Below are positions 60,701-64,000 of a DNA stretch of 64,000 nt, in pieces (position 1 is the first letter of the stretch; each line of letters opens with the position of its first letter). The DNA is from Lottia gigantea (lineage: Eukaryota; Mollusca; Gastropoda; Lottiidae). The DNA lies in assembly GCF_000327385.1 (NCBI RefSeq), contig NW_008710951.1:993121-1057120 (forward strand). The letters run 5' to 3'. The notes under the pieces are model-generated. The model made no database searches. It saw nothing but the letters and a program-made list of their open reading frames with translations, and was not told the origin of the DNA. The position numbers and the translations under genes were made by a program.

Positions 60701-62002
60701 TCAATCAAGACTTTGCTAGATATTCTACTATATCCCTGTGCCCCACACGGTACCACAAAACAACCGTTGGTTGGGGTTTTTCCTTCTTCGTTCAACTCCG
60801 TAGGTTAAGCCCCGCCCTCGACTGTATTTTGGTACCATTCAGTGGGTCTGAGCAACTCCCATAACATGTGCCATTAATATATTATGACCCTAAACGTCCA
60901 AGGAACTTTGGGACCAGATTTGTCACAGATAGAAACGTCACATGAGTGGTCGCCCTTGGGAAGTGACTGTCCAGATAAAATTGTCAGGATAATGTTGATT
61001 CTTCTTTTGATAGATTAGATTCCATAATACCCTAGATATCATCGCACATTTTCTACAATTTAGGACACAATTCGTGACACACCGAACTTCAAAACTAGTT
61101 TCATTATGAAAATGCAAAGAATTTACAACAAGTTTGTCGTCTTTAGATTTTGGCAATAGCCCTGTAAGAGAGATAATTTGCAAGCTGAATAAATGAAATT
61201 AAATTAATGGAGTTTTACGTCCTACTTTTCTGCACCATGTGAGCTAATGAGGACGGGCAACGCCATGCAGAGTACAATGAGGGAAATTTTACCAAATTTT
61301 GTCGAGGGATCTTTAACGTGCACATCCTGTAGCACACGGGGCCTCGATTTATTGTCCCATCCGAACGACTAGACGTTTTTTCCATGTCAGTTCCTTTTAG
61401 CTGCATCTCTGACAGAGGGAAACCGGGTTAAAAAATCCGAAGCTATTACCTCGACCTATGCCGGGATTTCAAGAACGCAAGGTGAAACAACCATCTCATA
61501 ATAATGACGGTTATATCTGAAAAACACGCATAAAATTTCAACCATGTACGTTTGGTAAATCAACAACATTTGAATTACGCCAAAATGGAGAGAGAAAATA
61601 AGAAATTATAGTCGAGCAGAGATATTTCTGCTCATCCGTGTCCGTTTCAAAAAATAAACACGAGCTATCAGCCCACTTTATTATTAAGTTAAGCAATAAT
61701 CAGTTTATGATTTATGAAAGTTGAATTCCTATTACTGTTTGTGGACATATGAATGAGCAGAAATATCTCTTCTATTACCGTGATATATAATATTGGCCTT
61801 AGTGATTCTACAACATCAAGACAATAACGACAATGTAAACAACATTATTTATTTATAAATAACACTGTATGTTATATTATATAACATTGATATGGCTTTT
61901 GTAAGACGGTTTATGACACCAATATGGTAAACTGTGTTATTTGAGCCATATACAGAAATAATACAGTATGTCTTCTGGTATTCTACACACACTTACCCTC
62001 AT
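57729..62002 (-). CDS. GH26-family glycoside hydrolase (mannan endo-1,4-beta-mannosidase type), copy 2
   Basis: Minus-strand exons: a proposed 6-base coding start exon 62002-61997 (ATG AGG before gtaagtg), then 60535-60284, 59963-59765 and 58501-57729 (stop at 57729-57731). With that start the protein opens M-R-D-V-S-I-Y-Y-L-L-I-L-G-C, a plausible signal peptide, followed by F-L-F-G-H-K-A-T. The last exon contains the acid/base motif L-F-H-E-S-N-G-P-W-F-W-W-G (near 58340) and the nucleophile motif A-L-T-E-V-G (near 57985). The protein is about 410 residues and clearly homologous to copy 1, but has one extra intron, after M-T-W-H-F-G-N-L-A-T-G. The pair is convergent. The first exon is a proposal; the other three are well supported. 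Confidence 0.83.
58563..58908 (+). mobile_element. Inverted-repeat element, family A, copy 5, in a GH26 intron
   Basis: It starts aaagggacgtatgtggg and ends tggtgcgtctgtctcttta. The body matches other copies (cttcagaagtactagaaatg, aacattcaaacggggataat). It sits between the third and fourth exons of the minus-strand GH26 gene. Confidence 0.75.
58909..59552. other. GH26 intron sequence, nothing recognised
   Basis: AT-rich intron with short poly-A/T and tatata stretches (near 59150 and 59285). I see no exon, RNA gene or element ends in it. Confidence 0.5.
59553..59691. mobile_element. Short non-autonomous hAT element, 139 bp
   Basis: It starts caggcccgtaacca and ends tagctactggccta, imperfect inverted repeats. 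The flanks agcagatg (59545-59552) and agcaggtg (59692-59699) agree at seven of eight bases, fitting an aged 8-bp target duplication. The left terminus matches that at 63214. Confidence 0.72.
60032..60256 (-). mobile_element. Inverted-repeat element, family A, reverse-oriented copy 6
   Basis: The sequence runs as the reverse complement of the family body (gcgccgtttttgaccaatca, gagctttcaaatccac, gagatactgtcat, ccccaaaatggcgc, ccctttaaaa). It ends about 28 bases before the exon at 60284 of the GH26 gene on the plus strand, that is, just downstream of that exon's donor. Confidence 0.7.
61196..61412. repeat. Interspersed repeat, family E, copy 2
   Basis: It shares with 18290-18515 the blocks gttttacgtcctact, acaatgagggaaa, gagggatctttaacgtgca, gaacgactagacg and tttttccatgtcag. 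It lies in the long first intron of the minus-strand GH26 gene. Identity of the family is not established. Confidence 0.65.
61613..61775. mobile_element. Small inverted-repeat element (about 160 bp)
   Basis: The left end gagcagagatatttctgctc, then atccgtgtcc, pairs with the right end ggacatatgaatgagc, then agaaatatctctt. The left arm also contains its own small palindrome gagcagagatatttctgctc. It is intronic in the GH26 gene and non-coding. Confidence 0.6.
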
Positions 62003-63213
62003 GTTTGTGCCTTAAAACTCCAGAAAGTCAGTATTTTGTTCACATTTATTTCATTTCCCTGTGCCAAATCATATGACGAACTATGTCACTACGCATGATC
62101 ACTGTCATGATTTTATAGGTCACATCAATACGCGTGTAGGCCTACATAGAAGCAGACGACACAAAGTAGCCATTCTTTGATACGGGCTCACTCCACTAAA
62201 ACATTTTATGATTGTATATAGTCCAGGCTATTTTTAGAAATCTTCTTTCTCTCTCTCTTTTGGGGTTTTTGCATGCCTATTTTTGTGTAATGTTTGGTCT
62301 AGATTTGGAATTTGATGTCTGAAATTGAATTATCTTTAAGATTTGGTGAGATGATGAGAGACCTAAAGTAAAGGCGGAAGGCTAATTCTAAAAATAGTCG
62401 TTTTATGAACTGCCAAACTCTAGCAGATGAGTATTTACCGGTAGTAGTCTACTTTCAATTTTAGTAGCTCAAAATTTTCATGGCCATCATATATTGAATT
62501 TTTTAGGAGACATTGAGGATTGGTCAGGCTTTCGACATGTTGGAAAGCTTTCAAAGAGATTTCTGGAAAAATTTGTAGAAGGTTGAATTTCGTGTTTTAA
62601 CGTGGGAAGAGATGGCAAATGAATTAGTGGAGTGAGTCCATACACCCTTCACATACACGATTTTTCTTTCGCCATAACGTATTCAACCGCAAGCTTTATT
62701 TATACTAAATCTGAGTCGTTTTTGTCGCACGATTCGATTAGGTAGATTAGCTATTTTGTACATTTGTGAGCCAGGACGTTCAGGCTAATCGATGCATTTG
62801 TGAGACAGTTTACCTAAACTAGGCTAATCGACCTAACCGTCCCAGTTGGTGGTTAGGCGATTCGATTAGGTGTGATGTCATTGGTAATTTTTACTATTGG
62901 CTAATGATGTATGTACGGCAAATTTCGCGATTCATTACGAGTTGCTATTACGAGCGACATGAAGGGGTTTCACGACTTATATAGGCCTATTTGTTATTAC
63001 CAATATTTACGGATGAGAGTATTTACAGTTCTTGCGATTTTGTAGCTTTTAAACCTTTTCCCAAATAGTAAACTATATAATGTATCTATTGTTAAATTAC
63101 ACGTTACTACACGAAGAGTGCTCGTAGGCTAATAACTCGTACAAATCATAAACTAACCGTAATAATTCGTAAATTCTATATCATATATAGCTAACATGTG
63201 GATGCGAGTAGTT
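62003..63213. other. Upstream region of the minus-strand GH26 gene and spacer
   Basis: No exon is supported. A stretch at 62733-62872 starts and ends with cgattcgattaggt and contains several ctaatcga/taggctaat words, so it is a small direct-repeat region. Otherwise nothing was recognised. Confidence 0.45.
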
Positions 63214-64000
63214 CAGGCCCGTAGCCTGATTATTTTTGTTAAAACACACAAGTTATAATTCATTGGATTTTTATTGCCGTTTTAGTTTAATCGTAGCATA
63301 GTCGGGTATGTTTAATGGCAAAACGTTGAACCAATACGTCCCAAGTAATTTTATGGGTACGCTTCCTGTTGAAGGCAAGAAGAACAAGATTGCACTGGCG
63401 AAGCTGAGTCATAGATCGTCGTTGTTGTGAGTCAACGAGAGTAAGGGTTGAAAAGCTGCTTTCACACACAGCGGTACTAGAACCGAATATGGCAACGCTT
63501 GCAACCAGTGCATATAATTTAGGGAAAGCCAATTTATGCCCATATAGTTTTTGAAGAACAATATTGGACTCCTGCTTTTCTGTCTTGGCAAAGTTATCTT
63601 GGAGAAATTGTATTTTCAATGGGGTGAAGAACAAAAATTTGACAGCCTCTCGTTCGAAGGCTATCAAAGCTAGAAAGTTGAAATCTGCACTGAAGGTACA
63701 CCCCTAATGGAAGTTGTTATGTTTTGAATTTCAAGTCCCTACCGTGAAAACTCTGCCTGTTACAGCACTTTGAGTTTCAGATTTTTTCCCTAACCAAAAT
63801 GTAAGCAAATTTCCCTCTTGAAAATTCGGGTGAAACTTCTAAGTCGATTTTCCCGAAAGATTTCAAAAAATACGAATTTCTGTTTTCGACTGAAATAGAT
63901 AGAAGACATGTTAAACTTTCGTTTGCAACAAAAATTATACCTCTAGGGTCAAAATTGGCGAAGTTATGGCCATTTTAGTGAGAGGGTGGGGGTCGGCAGT
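63214..64000 (-). mobile_element. 3' end of a hAT transposon, continuing beyond the window
   Basis: The terminus caggcccgtagcctg begins at 63214. Moving inward there is a minus-strand polyadenylation signal (63275-63270), then the stop codon of the transposase frame (63287-63289). The terminus matches the two short hAT elements at 4605 and 59553. The other end lies outside the window, so I cannot confirm the target duplication or whether the element is whole. Confidence 0.78.
63287..63680 (-). CDS. hAT transposase, C-terminal dimerisation region (last exon)
   Basis: The frame encodes L-Y-A-L-V-A-S-V-A-I-F-G-S-S-T-A-V-C-E-S-S-F-S-T-L, which is the typical hAT C-terminal dimerisation motif (S-S-x-x-x-E-x-x-F-S-x-L), then a conserved Q-L-R-Q-C-N-L-V-L-L-A-F. 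hAT enzymes cut and paste DNA and dimerise through this region. The frame appears to begin at an acceptor-like aactttctag just above 63675, so earlier exons should lie to the right of the window. Confidence 0.8.

Overview
The window is eukaryotic and almost certainly animal. Genes are split by AT-rich introns with GT-AG borders, the proteins are animal-type (an INO80-complex actin-related protein, a BTB-BACK-Kelch protein, a large fibronectin-III-like cell-surface protein), and short inverted-repeat transposons are abundant. Repeat style and gene content suggest a lophotrochozoan, perhaps a gastropod mollusc. That placement is inference.

Layout. Positions 1-23741 (+) hold the 3' part of a very large cell-surface protein: about 47 visible exons and roughly 2,850 residues. 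It has at least 15 fibronectin-III-like repeats, a late region with two furin-type sites, a cadherin-like segment, two EGF-like modules, one membrane helix and a cytoplasmic tail. Positions 26289-33532 (+) hold a complete 12-exon ACTR8 (Arp8) gene. Positions 34806-37779 (-) hold a complete four-exon Kelch-like gene closest to KLHL10. Positions 39692-50608 (+) hold an 11-exon gene that looks like the C12orf56 family. Positions 54145-55831 (+) and 57729-62002 (-) hold two convergent, intron-bearing GH26 mannanase-type glycoside hydrolases. The right edge (63214-64000) carries the 3' end of a hAT transposase gene with its terminal repeat.

The most unusual signal occurs twice. In ACTR8 (29634-30572) and in the C12orf56-like gene (45020-46705) the end of an intron plus the start of the next exon has been tandemly multiplied, giving 15 and 16 consecutive copies of a 3' splice site. 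In every tested case only the last acceptor gives an open reading frame. These loci therefore look like natural tandem-acceptor arrays, where the spliceosome must skip many near-identical decoys or lose the message.

Other non-coding structure includes several families of short inverted-repeat elements (one with an exact 8-bp hAT target duplication), minisatellites in introns, and simple repeats. No rRNA, tRNA, CRISPR array, retroviral or Polinton-like element was recognised.
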